Origin: Methanoregula sp. | Lineage (GTDB): Archaea > Halobacteriota > Methanomicrobia > Methanomicrobiales > Methanospirillaceae | DNA: 8,468 nucleotides | Assembly: GCA_013331015.1 (NCBI GenBank) | Contig: DUHF01000171.1 | Location: forward strand, 225-8,692 | Direction: 5' to 3' | Shown here: positions 1-4,624 of the stretch, in pieces | Layout of the letters: every line of letters starts with the position of its first letter | Position numbering within the stretch: the stretch's first letter is position 1 | Position numbers and translations under genes: made by a program | The notes under the pieces: model-generated | Told to the model about the DNA's origin: nothing | Databases searched by the model: none | What the model saw: the letters and a program-made list of their open reading frames with translations, nothing else

Positions 1-84
1 GGCGGGGCCTGCATAGAATTCCTGACCGGAAAGGTCCTGCCCGCCGTTGATGCGTTAGAGCAGTCAAAGAAGATTTTTGGGTAA
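1..84 (+). CDS. pgk: Phosphoglycerate kinase, C-terminal end (partial)
   Basis: Only the last 27 codons and a TAA stop are inside the window; the 5' part lies to the left. Frame 1 reads GGACIEFLTGK then a short Leu/Val/Ala-rich helix ending in KKIFG. This matches the conserved C-terminal block of phosphoglycerate kinase (the GGG/GGA-x-x-x-FL-x-G-K-x-LP-x-V-x-AL pattern), where the glycine-rich turn contacts the nucleotide phosphates and the last helix packs back on the N-domain. The enzyme interconverts 1,3-bisphosphoglycerate and 3-phosphoglycerate in the cytoplasm; in methanogens it mainly serves gluconeogenesis. The stop is 23 bp from the stop of the convergent gene at 108, and that spacer is T-rich on + (ctctcttgctttgtgtttt), a plausible archaeal terminator. 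The call rests on a short piece, but the motif is specific. Confidence 0.8.
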   Translation, partial: GGACIEFLTGKVLPAVDALEQSKKIFG

Positions 85-107
85 TACCCCCTCTCTTGCT
101 TTGTGTT

Positions 108-926
108 TTAATACGTGCAGTTGTATGTGTCCATATAATCTAAAGTGACATCTTCGATTTTTCGTCCATATTTATCCGTAATCCAGACTCCTTTTTTCTC
201 ACATAATTGCTTTGGAGAAAAACTATTCGAATTATTGAAAAAGTCCTCTCTATCTCCAGACCACGAGGAACCGTTATTAATGTGATATTTTATTTGACCA
301 TACCATAGAACATCAAAAGTCTTGTTTGTCCCTTGGATCTCAATCTCATTCCACCAGTGTGTGGCGCCAGTTCCATATGGTTCACTACCATCTCCTGTTC
401 TAATAATTCGTGATGAGAATCCAGCTTTTCGTGTAATGTCATTAAAAAGAATTGATAACTCTCGACAAGATCCAATTTTATTGTAGATTAACCAATTCGG
501 ATCTGCGGCAATATTTCGATTTGTGTCGTCATATGGTGGAACAATCCAAAATTTTCCTGTTTTATAATAATAATATTTTTGAGAGTGATTGAAGGGAGTA
601 AGATTTTCATTATTCCAAACACCGGATCTGTAGTCATTGGTAATTAAATCCGCAATAGTATTCAAGCGTTGGAGGTCATCACCATGCGATGATGCATCTA
701 ATATGGCGAAAATTTCTGCTGAACCCGTTTCATTGATTGCAGTTTTATCAATATATTGGAAATATTCAGTTAGAGCGGTGTCAGGTTGATGGATGTGAGG
801 AGAGAAAAATACACAGTACAGTAACAATGCGATTAAAAATCCAATCAAAATTCCAATAAAAAGGAAAAGAATCTCATTTTTACAGATTTTTTTGAATTTG
901 GCATAACAAAACATTCCGTCAATCAT
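108..926 (-). CDS. Membrane-anchored transglutaminase-like protein (AT-rich, atypical)
   Basis: A 272-aa protein. Residues 1-17 are basic, 18-41 form one long hydrophobic helix, and the rest is probably outside the cell. The core carries a transglutaminase/papain-like triad: C154 in GSCRE, H190 in ATHWWNE and D205 in TFDVLW, in the order and spacing of the family. Whether it is a protease, a transglutaminase or an inactive binding fold cannot be read from sequence. Seven N-x-S/T sequons (N65, N108, N113, N201, N218, N231, N269) fit an exported, N-glycosylated archaeal protein. The start at 926 is supported by an SD-like GAAGGT at 939-934 with a 7-nt spacer; Met5 is a weaker alternative. Base composition is far more AT-rich than the neighbouring genes, with many AAT, ATT and TAT codons, which suggests recent acquisition. 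It shares little beyond the triad with the transglutaminase lipoprotein at 5694. No partner gene is adjacent. Confidence 0.75.
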   Translation of the reverse strand: MIDGMFCYAKFKKICKNEILFLFIGILIGFLIALLLYCVFFSPHIHQPDTALTEYFQYIDKTAINETGSAEIFAILDASSHGDDLQRLNTIADLITNDYRSGVWNNENLTPFNHSQKYYYYKTGKFWIVPPYDDTNRNIAADPNWLIYNKIGSCRELSILFNDITRKAGFSSRIIRTGDGSEPYGTGATHWWNEIEIQGTNKTFDVLWYGQIKYHINNGSSWSGDREDFFNNSNSFSPKQLCEKKGVWITDKYGRKIEDVTLDYMDTYNCTY

Positions 927-949
927 TGATTATACCTTCAATAGAAAAT

Positions 950-1110
950 TGTTTTTCCTATCGATGAGCCCCCCTCTTGCACCACCAGTCCCCCAACGGG
1001 GGGACGGGATGCCGTGCGATGTAACGAGGTCGTTGCAAGTAATACGTCGTTATCGCAACCGGGGGGCGCCACAGCGGCGGGGGCGGAGCCCCCGAGAGCG
1101 TCTACGTATT
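950..1110. repeat. GC-rich, hairpin-dense non-coding block
   Basis: No convincing gene lies between the two minus-strand genes. The block stacks several inverted repeats. GTCCCCC (988-994) pairs with GGGGGAC (999-1005). GCGAT (1016-1020) pairs with ATCGC (1052-1056), and AACGA (1023-1027) pairs with TCGTT at 1030-1034 or 1047-1051. GTTGC (1032-1036) pairs with GCAAC (1055-1059), CGCC (1067-1070) with GGCG (1076-1079), and GGGGGC (1079-1084) with GCCCCC (1088-1093). AATACGT (1041-1047) and ACGTATT (1104-1110) close a 70-bp section. Its composition differs sharply from the AT-rich gene to the left. It may be a dispersed palindromic element or a structured RNA; which one cannot be decided here. 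Open frames crossing it are Pro/Arg/Gly-rich and look spurious. Confidence 0.5.
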
Positions 1111-1111
1111 G

Positions 1112-1128
1112 TAAAAAAAAGAATTCTT
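1112..1128 (-). terminator. Oligo-T terminator of the membrane-protein gene
   Basis: Read on the minus strand, the short dyad AAGAATTCTT begins at the stop codon (TGA, 1130-1128) and runs into eight consecutive T (1120-1113). Archaeal RNA polymerase terminates at such T-runs with or without a hairpin. Confidence 0.55.
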
Positions 1129-1625
1129 CAGTCCTTCTTGAGCAATGCATTGAGCATAAAATCGGTGACGGGATTGTTGTACCGCTTCCGGATAACCGGC
1201 GAGGGGGGGGCGGGCTCTGCCAGCGGCAGCGCAACCGGCACCGGGGCAGCAGTTGATGACGGAGTGAGCTGAAGAACCGGGTTCCCGGTCCCCTGTTTTT
1301 TACCCCGCATGGTATTGAGCACGGCAAAGGAGAAGATCAATGCAGTCAGCATGAAGAGACAGATGGCAAAGAACGTGGTGATACCGGCGATCATCAGGAT
1401 CCTGCTCTCCTGGAATACCGCCCACGTCCCTACGATAAAGAGGCCCCAGAAGAGGGCAACCGAGAGCCGTGTGGTCTCGATCGGGCTTGCGATACTCCGC
1501 GAGCGGTTCGATTCGTCACCCGTGGGGAACTGGTCGATCATCTTTCCGAGCGCAAGGAGGGCGGTGCTGCACCCGACAGCAAAGACGCCCACCATTCCAA
1601 GGAGTAACAAAAGTATTTCATTCAT
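1128..1625 (-). CDS. Small membrane protein, three predicted helices, unknown function
   Basis: I do not recognise the family. From the preferred start the protein has 165 aa. Hydrophobic helices lie at about 3-28, 54-71 and 76-104. A Thr/Ala/Pro-rich linker follows at about 115-143, then a short C-terminal segment of basic and aliphatic residues ending KKD. The loop between helices 1 and 2 is polar and charged. An in-frame ATG at 1643 would add six residues. The start at 1625 is preferred because AGGTGA (1636-1631) sits 5 nt upstream of it and the TATA box at 1675-1664 places transcription initiation near 1643, essentially on the upstream ATG. It is divergent from the RHH regulator at 1784. 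The shared intergenic region carries candidate operator repeats, so the regulator may control it; this is inferred. C19 falls after hydrophobic residues but lacks a convincing lipobox. Confidence 0.65.
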   Translation of the reverse strand: MNEILLLLLGMVGVFAVGCSTALLALGKMIDQFPTGDESNRSRSIASPIETTRLSVALFWGLFIVGTWAVFQESRILMIAGITTFFAICLFMLTALIFSFAVLNTMRGKKQGTGNPVLQLTPSSTAAPVPVALPLAEPAPPSPVIRKRYNNPVTDFMLNALLKKD

Positions 1626-1675
1626 CTCGTTCACCTGCGACATTTTCCTTGTAGCACGCCGCGCTATAAAAAGTA
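1626..1675 (-). promoter_or_regulatory. TATA box and ribosome binding site that fix the start at 1625
   Basis: On the minus strand, TACTTTTTATAG (1675-1664) is a good archaeal TATA-like box. About 25 nt downstream falls near 1643. The Shine-Dalgarno AGGTGA (1636-1631) with a 5-nt spacer precedes the ATG at 1625. If transcription starts near 1643, the leader is about 18 nt and the upstream ATG would not be usable with a ribosome binding site. Confidence 0.5.
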
Positions 1676-1676
1676 C

Positions 1677-1732
1677 TCCATAAGTATTTTTTATGGATTA
1701 CCCAACCCGGATTTCGGAATACTTATGGATTA
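1677..1732. promoter_or_regulatory. Repeated TCCATAA half-sites, candidate operator of the divergent pair
   Basis: TCCATAA occurs at 1677-1683. Its complement TTATGGA occurs at 1691-1697 (7-bp spacer) and again at 1723-1729. The longest match is a 12-bp perfect inverted repeat, TCCATAAGTATT (1677-1688) against its complement at 1718-1729. The 10-mer TTATGGATTA is directly repeated at 1691-1700 and 1723-1732. The sites abut the minus-strand TATA box and lie about 20 bp before the plus-strand one. RHH dimers usually bind such paired short half-sites, so autoregulation by the product of the 1784 gene is a reasonable inference. Confidence 0.45.
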
Positions 1733-1750
1733 TTGCGGGCATTTAACAGC

Positions 1751-1783
1751 CTATTTATAGTAATTTACCCTATTTTTTAGGGA
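1751..1783 (+). promoter_or_regulatory. TATA box of the RHH gene, near-leaderless start, with start-proximal dyad
   Basis: CTATTTATAG (1751-1760) is a TATA-like box whose expected initiation point, about 27 nt downstream, falls at the ATG (1784). This suggests a leaderless transcript. A small dyad, CCCTA (1768-1772) and TAGGG (1778-1782) around five T, covers the predicted start. It could be a further regulator site, or AGGG could act as a very short-spaced ribosome binding site. Confidence 0.45.
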
Positions 1784-2098
1784 ATGGCAGAAAAAATACC
1801 GGCGACCCGCGGGGAACGCGTTGCGATCTCGTATAAAATGCCCCCCAATATCTACGAGAAGGTCAATAAACTCGTGTACGAGGAAAAGAAGTTCTCCACG
1901 GTCTCGGACTGCATTACACAAGCTTTATTATCCTTCGTCGATAACCACCACGATATGGGACAGTTCAAAGAGCTGTTCAAGGACTACATGTCATCTGATG
2001 AGGGCCGGGAACTCATGAAAGATATGATGAAAGAAGTCCTGCTGGATGTGTTATCGCACCAGAAGATCGATGCAAAAGATGCCAAGGGTAATTCATAG
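1784..2098 (+). CDS. Ribbon-helix-helix transcriptional regulator
   Basis: A 104-aa protein. Residues 11-18 (RVAISYKM) form the DNA-contacting strand. Helix A spans about 20-35 (PPNIYEKVNKLVYEEK) and helix B about 38-53 (STVSDCITQALLSFV), the CopG/MetJ-type RHH fold, which dimerises and inserts a two-stranded sheet in the major groove. The C-terminal half (about 57-95) is a Met- and acid-rich helical segment of unknown role, perhaps oligomerisation. It lacks the recognisable ACT-like metal domain and His/Cys ligands of NikR. No toxin gene is adjacent in the same orientation, so a stand-alone regulator is more likely than an antitoxin. The ATG at 1784 is probably leaderless. It diverges from the membrane protein at 1128-1625 and may repress both promoters through the TCCATAA sites. 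The spacer after its stop contains pyrimidine-rich ctcttcttttccc, a possible terminator, before rlmH 72 bp on. Confidence 0.75.
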   Translation: MAEKIPATRGERVAISYKMPPNIYEKVNKLVYEEKKFSTVSDCITQALLSFVDNHHDMGQFKELFKDYMSSDEGRELMKDMMKEVLLDVLSHQKIDAKDAKGNS

Positions 2099-2170
2099 GT
2101 AACATACTCCATCTCTTCTTTTCCCGTCAGTGTAGCCTGCGTTATTGAATGTCCCTCAGTGCTGTGCACT

Positions 2171-2650
2171 ATGCAGATTCGGATTATTGCCGTCGGAAAG
2201 ATCAAGGAACGGTTCCTGCAGGAGGGAATCGCTGAGTACCTCAAGCGCCTCCGCCCCTACGCGAACGTGCAGATCATTGAGGTTACCGATGAGAAACGAC
2301 CGGCATCTGCCTCGCCCGCAACCGAATCGGCAGCAATGGAGAAGGAAGGAGACCGGATTCTAGCCCTGATCCCCGAGGGTTCCTATATCATCGCACTCGA
2401 CGTTTTAGGGCAGAACTGGTCAAGCGGGGATCTTGCCGGCTCGTTTGGCGAATGGGAACTCTCCTCAAAGAACCATCTGGCCTTTGTGATCGGGGGCGAT
2501 CTCGGTCTCTCGCCGGCGGTTATGGCCCGGAGTAACCTGCGCCTCTCCCTCTCGAAGATGACGTTCACCCACCCGATGGCCCGGCTCCTCCTGCTGGAGC
2601 AGGTATACCGGGCGTTCCGGATCCTCCGGGGCGAACCCTATCACAAATGA
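2171..2650 (+). CDS. rlmH: 23S rRNA (pseudouridine-1915-N3)-methyltransferase RlmH
   Basis: A SPOUT-class methyltransferase (YbeA/RlmH family), which in bacteria methylates N3 of pseudouridine 1915 in helix 69 of 23S rRNA on the assembled ribosome, using SAM. From the ATG at 2171 the protein has 159 aa, the usual length (about 155-159). Recognisable blocks are MQIRIIAVGKIKE at 1-13, IALDVLGQ at 74-81, FVIGGDLGLS at 105-114, and the C-terminal SAM-binding knot region 126-159 with LSLSK, THPMARLLLLEQVYRA and the terminal PYHK. The upstream GTG at 2159 would add four residues that the family lacks, so it is rejected. No clear ribosome binding site is visible, and the promoter is unclear. A hairpin terminator follows the stop. 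RlmH is typical of bacteria and patchy in archaea. Confidence 0.9.
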   Translation: MQIRIIAVGKIKERFLQEGIAEYLKRLRPYANVQIIEVTDEKRPASASPATESAAMEKEGDRILALIPEGSYIIALDVLGQNWSSGDLAGSFGEWELSSKNHLAFVIGGDLGLSPAVMARSNLRLSLSKMTFTHPMARLLLLEQVYRAFRILRGEPYHK

Positions 2651-2659
2651 TGCACAGCC

Positions 2660-2681
2660 ATCCCTTCTTTTAGGGATTTTT
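2660..2681 (+). terminator. Hairpin plus T-run after rlmH
   Basis: ATCCCT (2660-2665) and AGGGAT (2672-2677) form a perfect 6-bp stem around the loop TCTTTT and run into TTTT (2678-2681). It lies 10 bp past the rlmH stop. Confidence 0.6.
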
Positions 2682-2764
2682 CACGATGGGACCGGGCATA
2701 TGCGTGCCTCTTCCCCGCGGGGTATCCTGAAAATTGGGGGACCCTACTTTTGGTATCGTACACA

Positions 2765-2797
2765 TTTTTATACCGGTATTGCAATACAGCTGATCTA
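2765..2797 (+). promoter_or_regulatory. TATA box with two overlapping palindromes (candidate operator)
   Basis: TTTTTATAC (2765-2773) is a TATA-like box. The perfect palindrome ATACCGGTAT (2770-2779) overlaps its right half. A second perfect palindrome, GTATTGCAATAC (2776-2787), overlaps the first. Initiation would be expected near 2796, just before an ATG at 2798. The arrangement resembles a repressor site that blocks TBP or polymerase. What is transcribed is uncertain: the short ORF 2798-2878, a small RNA, or a long leader for the HEAT gene, which also has its own TATA box. Confidence 0.4.
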
Positions 2798-2878
2798 ATG
2801 TACGCGTCAGTTCATCACGGGATGCCGGGGATGACTACGGTACGGGCCGCCCGTGGTAAGCGGCTGCTGTTCTTCTGA
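2798..2878 (+). CDS. Possible 26-codon leaderless small ORF
   Basis: An ATG at 2798 opens 26 codons ending TGA at 2876-2878. The product begins MYASVHHGMPGM and ends in a basic then aromatic stretch, RGKRLLFF. The only support is position: the start falls where a transcript from the TATA box at 2765 should begin. There is no recognisable domain and no ribosome binding site. It may equally be a chance frame in a non-coding leader. Confidence 0.2.
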   Translation: MYASVHHGMPGMTTVRAARGKRLLFF

Positions 2879-2904
2879 AGCGGACCCGGGTTTTCTCCGG
2901 CTCG

Positions 2905-2961
2905 CTTATAAGATTGAAGCGTTTTGTGAATGCCCTTTGTGGGTTTTTTAAGGAAAAATCA
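2905..2961 (+). promoter_or_regulatory. TATA box and ribosome binding site of the HEAT-repeat gene
   Basis: CTTATAAG (2905-2912) is a TATA-like box with expected initiation near 2935. AAGGA (2950-2954) lies 7 nt before the ATG at 2962. Together they select 2962 over the TTG at 2914, which lies upstream of the predicted transcription start. Confidence 0.5.
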
Positions 2962-3396
2962 ATGAGTTCAGGTGTTGGAAATTTCGGGAGCAGGGACTGG
3001 CACGAGTCCTTTGCTGGCAGGGGTATCGTCTATGATCTTGCCCATGTGGCCCTCAACGCGACCGATGCGGCCGAACGGGAGCGGGCCGTTGTTGCGCTTG
3101 GGAAGAGCGATGATCCCCGGGCCGTGCGTCCGCTCGTGGATCTTCTCAGGGATAAGGATCCGAACATACGGCTGGGTGCAATTGATGCGCTCGGCCAGAT
3201 CCGGAGCGGCAGATCGGTCGATGACCTGATCGGGAAGCTTAAAGACAAAAATGAAGAGATTGCGATTCGCAGGCGGGTGGTTTTTGCCCTTGCAGCAATC
3301 CGGAGTACCGGGGCGGTCAGGGGGCTTGAGGAGTTCATGGCGGATGAGGATGAGGATGCGGGGCTCCGGTCCTGCGCTGAACGCCTTCTTTCGTAG
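2962..3396 (+). CDS. HEAT-repeat protein
   Basis: A 144-aa soluble protein built largely of PBS-lyase/EZ-type HEAT repeats. One repeat lies at about 36-64 (ERERAVVALGKSDDPRAVRPL), a second at about 66-95 (DPNIRLGAIDALGQI), and a third, slightly divergent, at about 99-128 (IAIRRRVVFALAAI). A final half repeat (AGLRSCAERLL) closes the C-terminus. The repeated pattern, Arg plus Ala-hydrophobic-AL then G followed by a charged turn, is clear. Such repeats form a curved solenoid that binds other proteins. In archaea they appear in many contexts, so no partner can be named. The first 30 residues are not repeat-like. The start is set by the TATA box at 2905 and AAGGA at 2950; the longer frame from TTG at 2914 is considered non-coding at its 5' end. 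The nearest neighbours are about 100 bp or more away, so it is probably monocistronic. Confidence 0.8.
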   Translation: MSSGVGNFGSRDWHESFAGRGIVYDLAHVALNATDAAERERAVVALGKSDDPRAVRPLVDLLRDKDPNIRLGAIDALGQIRSGRSVDDLIGKLKDKNEEIAIRRRVVFALAAIRSTGAVRGLEEFMADEDEDAGLRSCAERLLS

Positions 3397-3503
3397 TCCC
3401 TAACGTTCCGGCAGGATACCGATGGCTTCATAAAAAAAACCCTTCCCGCACGACAACTCCCACCCCCTCAACTTTTTTCTTCCCTTCCGGTACATGGATC
3501 AGT

Positions 3504-3848
3504 ATGATGCCTGCCAAGTCTTCCGGGGAAACCGGAACCTGCAGCCGGTGCGGCGCGTGCTGCCGCTGGCTCCCCCTTGTCCCCATCAAACAGTGCAAAC
3601 CCCACCAGCTCCACTATCTCCGCGAGCGGGGGCTGAAAGAATCGGGAGGATACTTCCTTGCCTACTCCCCCTGCCGGCACCTGCGGGAGGAGCCCGCGGA
3701 CGGCACCGGCGTCACGAAGTGGGGCTGTGCCATTTATGATACCCGGCCCGAGACCTGCCGGGACTTCTGCGGGAAGACGCTCTCGGGCGGGAAGCGGTTC
3801 TTTGTGCCCGAAGAGTGCACCATGGTGGGTGGAAACGGCCGGAAGTAG
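3504..3848 (+). CDS. YkgJ-family cysteine-cluster protein (putative zinc/iron-chelating domain)
   Basis: A 114-aa cytoplasmic protein with ten cysteines. CSRCGACC at 13-20 gives the family's CxxCxxCC motif. It is followed by C31, C57 in PCRHL, and the block GCAIYDTRPETCRDF with C75 and C85, plus C89 and C105. The order CxxCxxCC, then PCxxL, then GCxIYxxRPxxCRxF is diagnostic of the YkgJ/UPF0153 family, proposed to bind zinc or an iron-sulfur centre. The biochemical role is not established. The start at 3504 (or the next codon, 3507) has no strong ribosome binding site. An A-rich box, TTCATAAAAAAAA (3428-3440), may be its TATA element with a leader of roughly 40 nt. The T-rich run tttttt at 3474-3479 may end the upstream HEAT transcript. 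Confidence 0.8.
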   Translation: MMPAKSSGETGTCSRCGACCRWLPLVPIKQCKPHQLHYLRERGLKESGGYFLAYSPCRHLREEPADGTGVTKWGCAIYDTRPETCRDFCGKTLSGGKRFFVPEECTMVGGNGRK

Positions 3849-3926
3849 GGGTGTTTTTTCGCCCGGGCGTATTTACGATATCATGCAGCCGGACCCCCTC
3901 AATAGGGGCGAAGGTTCCCTTTACCT
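3849..3926. other. Spacer after the YkgJ gene with two small dyads
   Basis: A run of six T (3854-3859) follows the stop and could end transcription. It is followed by the 10-bp palindrome CGCCCGGGCG (3860-3869). A second dyad, CCCCT (3895-3899) and AGGGG (3904-3908) with a CAAT loop, lies before the pyrimidine-rich ccctttacc and the five T at 3926-3930. No gene is visible. Confidence 0.35.
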
Positions 3927-3958
3927 TTTTCAATCGCGATCACGATCGCGATCGAAAA
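3927..3958. repeat. 32-bp near-perfect palindrome, copy 1
   Basis: The arms are TTTCAATCGCGATC (3928-3941) and GATCGCGATCGAAA (3944-3957) around the dinucleotide AC, plus one more T/A pair outside. There is one mismatch in 15 pairs (A3932 with C3953). The inner CGCGATC-AC-GATCGCG is identical to that of copy 2 at 4198-4229. It contains three GATC sites. Confidence 0.7.
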
Positions 3959-3960
3959 CC

Positions 3961-4197
3961 TGATCCGGATCAACCAAAGTTTGATTTTTCTTTTTCAACC
4001 GGATCGTGATTTTTTCAGATCAATCAGGATCTGATTGAAAATTTTTGAGCAGACTTTGATTGAAAATTGGATGAATATCTGGGGGTTTCGTCGGAGCAGC
4101 CTGCTACAGATCCATTTAACTTTTCGCAACCGTACCTTGATTGAATTTTTTTGAGCAGACCTTGATTGATATTTTTCAACCGGACTTTGATTTGGAA
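3961..4197. repeat. Degenerate 25-28-nt repeats between the two palindromes
   Basis: No gene is supported here. Near-copies include TTTTTCAACCGGA at 3991-4003 and 4172-4184. A 22-mer, TTTTTGAGCAGAC then YTTGATTGA, occurs at 4042-4063 and 4148-4169 with one mismatch. ACCTTGATTGA occurs at 4134-4144, with a near-copy at 4159-4169. Units starting with TTGATT and ending in CCGGATC or GAGCAGAC follow one another about every 25-26 nt (for example 3980, 4006, 4032, 4134, 4160, 4185). A unique stretch (about 4072-4130) interrupts the array. The units are too degenerate and too short-spaced for a CRISPR array. Confidence 0.55.
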
Positions 4198-4229
4198 ATT
4201 TCAAGCGCGATCACGATCGCGATTGAAAT
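4198..4229. repeat. 32-bp near-perfect palindrome, copy 2
   Basis: The arms are TTTCAAGCGCGATC (4199-4212) and GATCGCGATTGAAA (4215-4228) around AC, plus an outer A/T pair (4198, 4229). There is one mismatched pair, at the sixth position of the left arm. Because each copy is nearly symmetrical, the two can be read as direct or inverted repeats, 271 bp apart. A cluster of three further GATC sites follows at 4240, 4244 and 4250. Confidence 0.7.
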
Positions 4230-4309
4230 GCTTGAGCCGGATCGATCGGGATCTGGTCTTACAAGAACCGACACTTTCACAATGAATAACTTCGTATAAT
4301 TCTCTTGGG

Positions 4310-4366
4310 AGTATATTTATCCGGGAAATCTCCCCGAAAAGCAAGTCGATATACTGTTGAACCATC
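4310..4366 (+). promoter_or_regulatory. Probable toxin promoter
   Basis: AGTATATTTATCC (4310-4322) holds a TATA-like box. Initiation would fall near 4343, giving a leader of about 24 nt before the ATG at 4367. No Shine-Dalgarno motif is seen in that leader, which hints at weak translation. No antitoxin gene precedes the toxin on this strand; all plus-strand frames between 4261 and 4366 are closed or trivial. Confidence 0.4.
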
Positions 4367-4624
4367 ATGGGCTCATATATCATTCGTATCAGGGATCCTG
4401 CGGAACAATGGCTGCGAAGATACGACAAGGCTATTCAACAGAAATTTGCAAAAAAGATACGAAAACTCAAAGAAAACCCGGAAGTCCATGGCAACCCGTT
4501 ACGTGCACCACTTCACGGGATATGGGAACTCTATTTTGAAAAGAAGTTCAGGATATACTATTCGATCGATAAGGCCAGAGAAATCGTCTATATTGAAGGG
4601 ATTTATCACAAAGACGAGTGTTAA
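4367..4624 (+). CDS. RelE/ParE-superfamily toxin
   Basis: An 85-aa basic protein with the RelE/ParE layout. Strand 1 (YIIRIRDPAEQWLRR) leads into a helical hairpin rich in Lys/Arg (about 12-36, with ENP at the turn). A central segment, GNPLRAPLHGIWELYF (42-57), follows, then the C-terminal sheet FRIYYSID and IVYIEGIYHKDE (61-84). The basic core and the IWELYF/RIYYSID blocks fit the RelE branch, whose members cleave mRNA in the ribosomal A site; substrate choice cannot be read from sequence. Its length (85 aa) is typical. The expected antitoxin is absent upstream. Instead, an antitoxin-like gene lies convergently downstream, its stop overlapping this one (shared TTAA at 4621-4624). The repeat island 3927-4253 lies just upstream. 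Confidence 0.8.
   Translation: MGSYIIRIRDPAEQWLRRYDKAIQQKFAKKIRKLKENPEVHGNPLRAPLHGIWELYFEKKFRIYYSIDKAREIVYIEGIYHKDEC

Noticed and set aside
949..1272. Plus- and minus-strand frames of 80-129 codons in the GC-rich block
   Set aside because: Pro/Arg/Gly-rich low-complexity translations over hairpins, running into the opposite-strand membrane protein; no credible start or domain.
1784..2098. RHH protein as an antitoxin of a type II TA pair
   Set aside because: No small toxin-like gene is adjacent in the same orientation; the next gene is rlmH. The divergent membrane protein does not resemble a known toxin.
2914..2961. TTG start extending the HEAT protein by 16 residues
   Set aside because: It lies before the transcription start predicted from the TATA box at 2905, while the ATG at 2962 has AAGGA with a 7-nt spacer.
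3995..4204. Minus-strand 69-codon frame across the repeat island
   Set aside because: Its Lys/Arg/Ser-rich translation mirrors the DNA repeats, and it has no recognisable domain; it is a by-product of the repeats.
3961..4229. Possible CRISPR array
   Set aside because: The units are degenerate, spaced about 25 nt start to start with no room for unique spacers, and there are no cas genes.
4201..4428. Minus-strand 75-codon frame overlapping the toxin start
   Set aside because: It overlaps the toxin gene by 62 bp and ends in the palindrome (RDRDRA repeats). The middle (MVQQYIDLLFGE) looks protein-like, but I see no ribosome binding site or family match.
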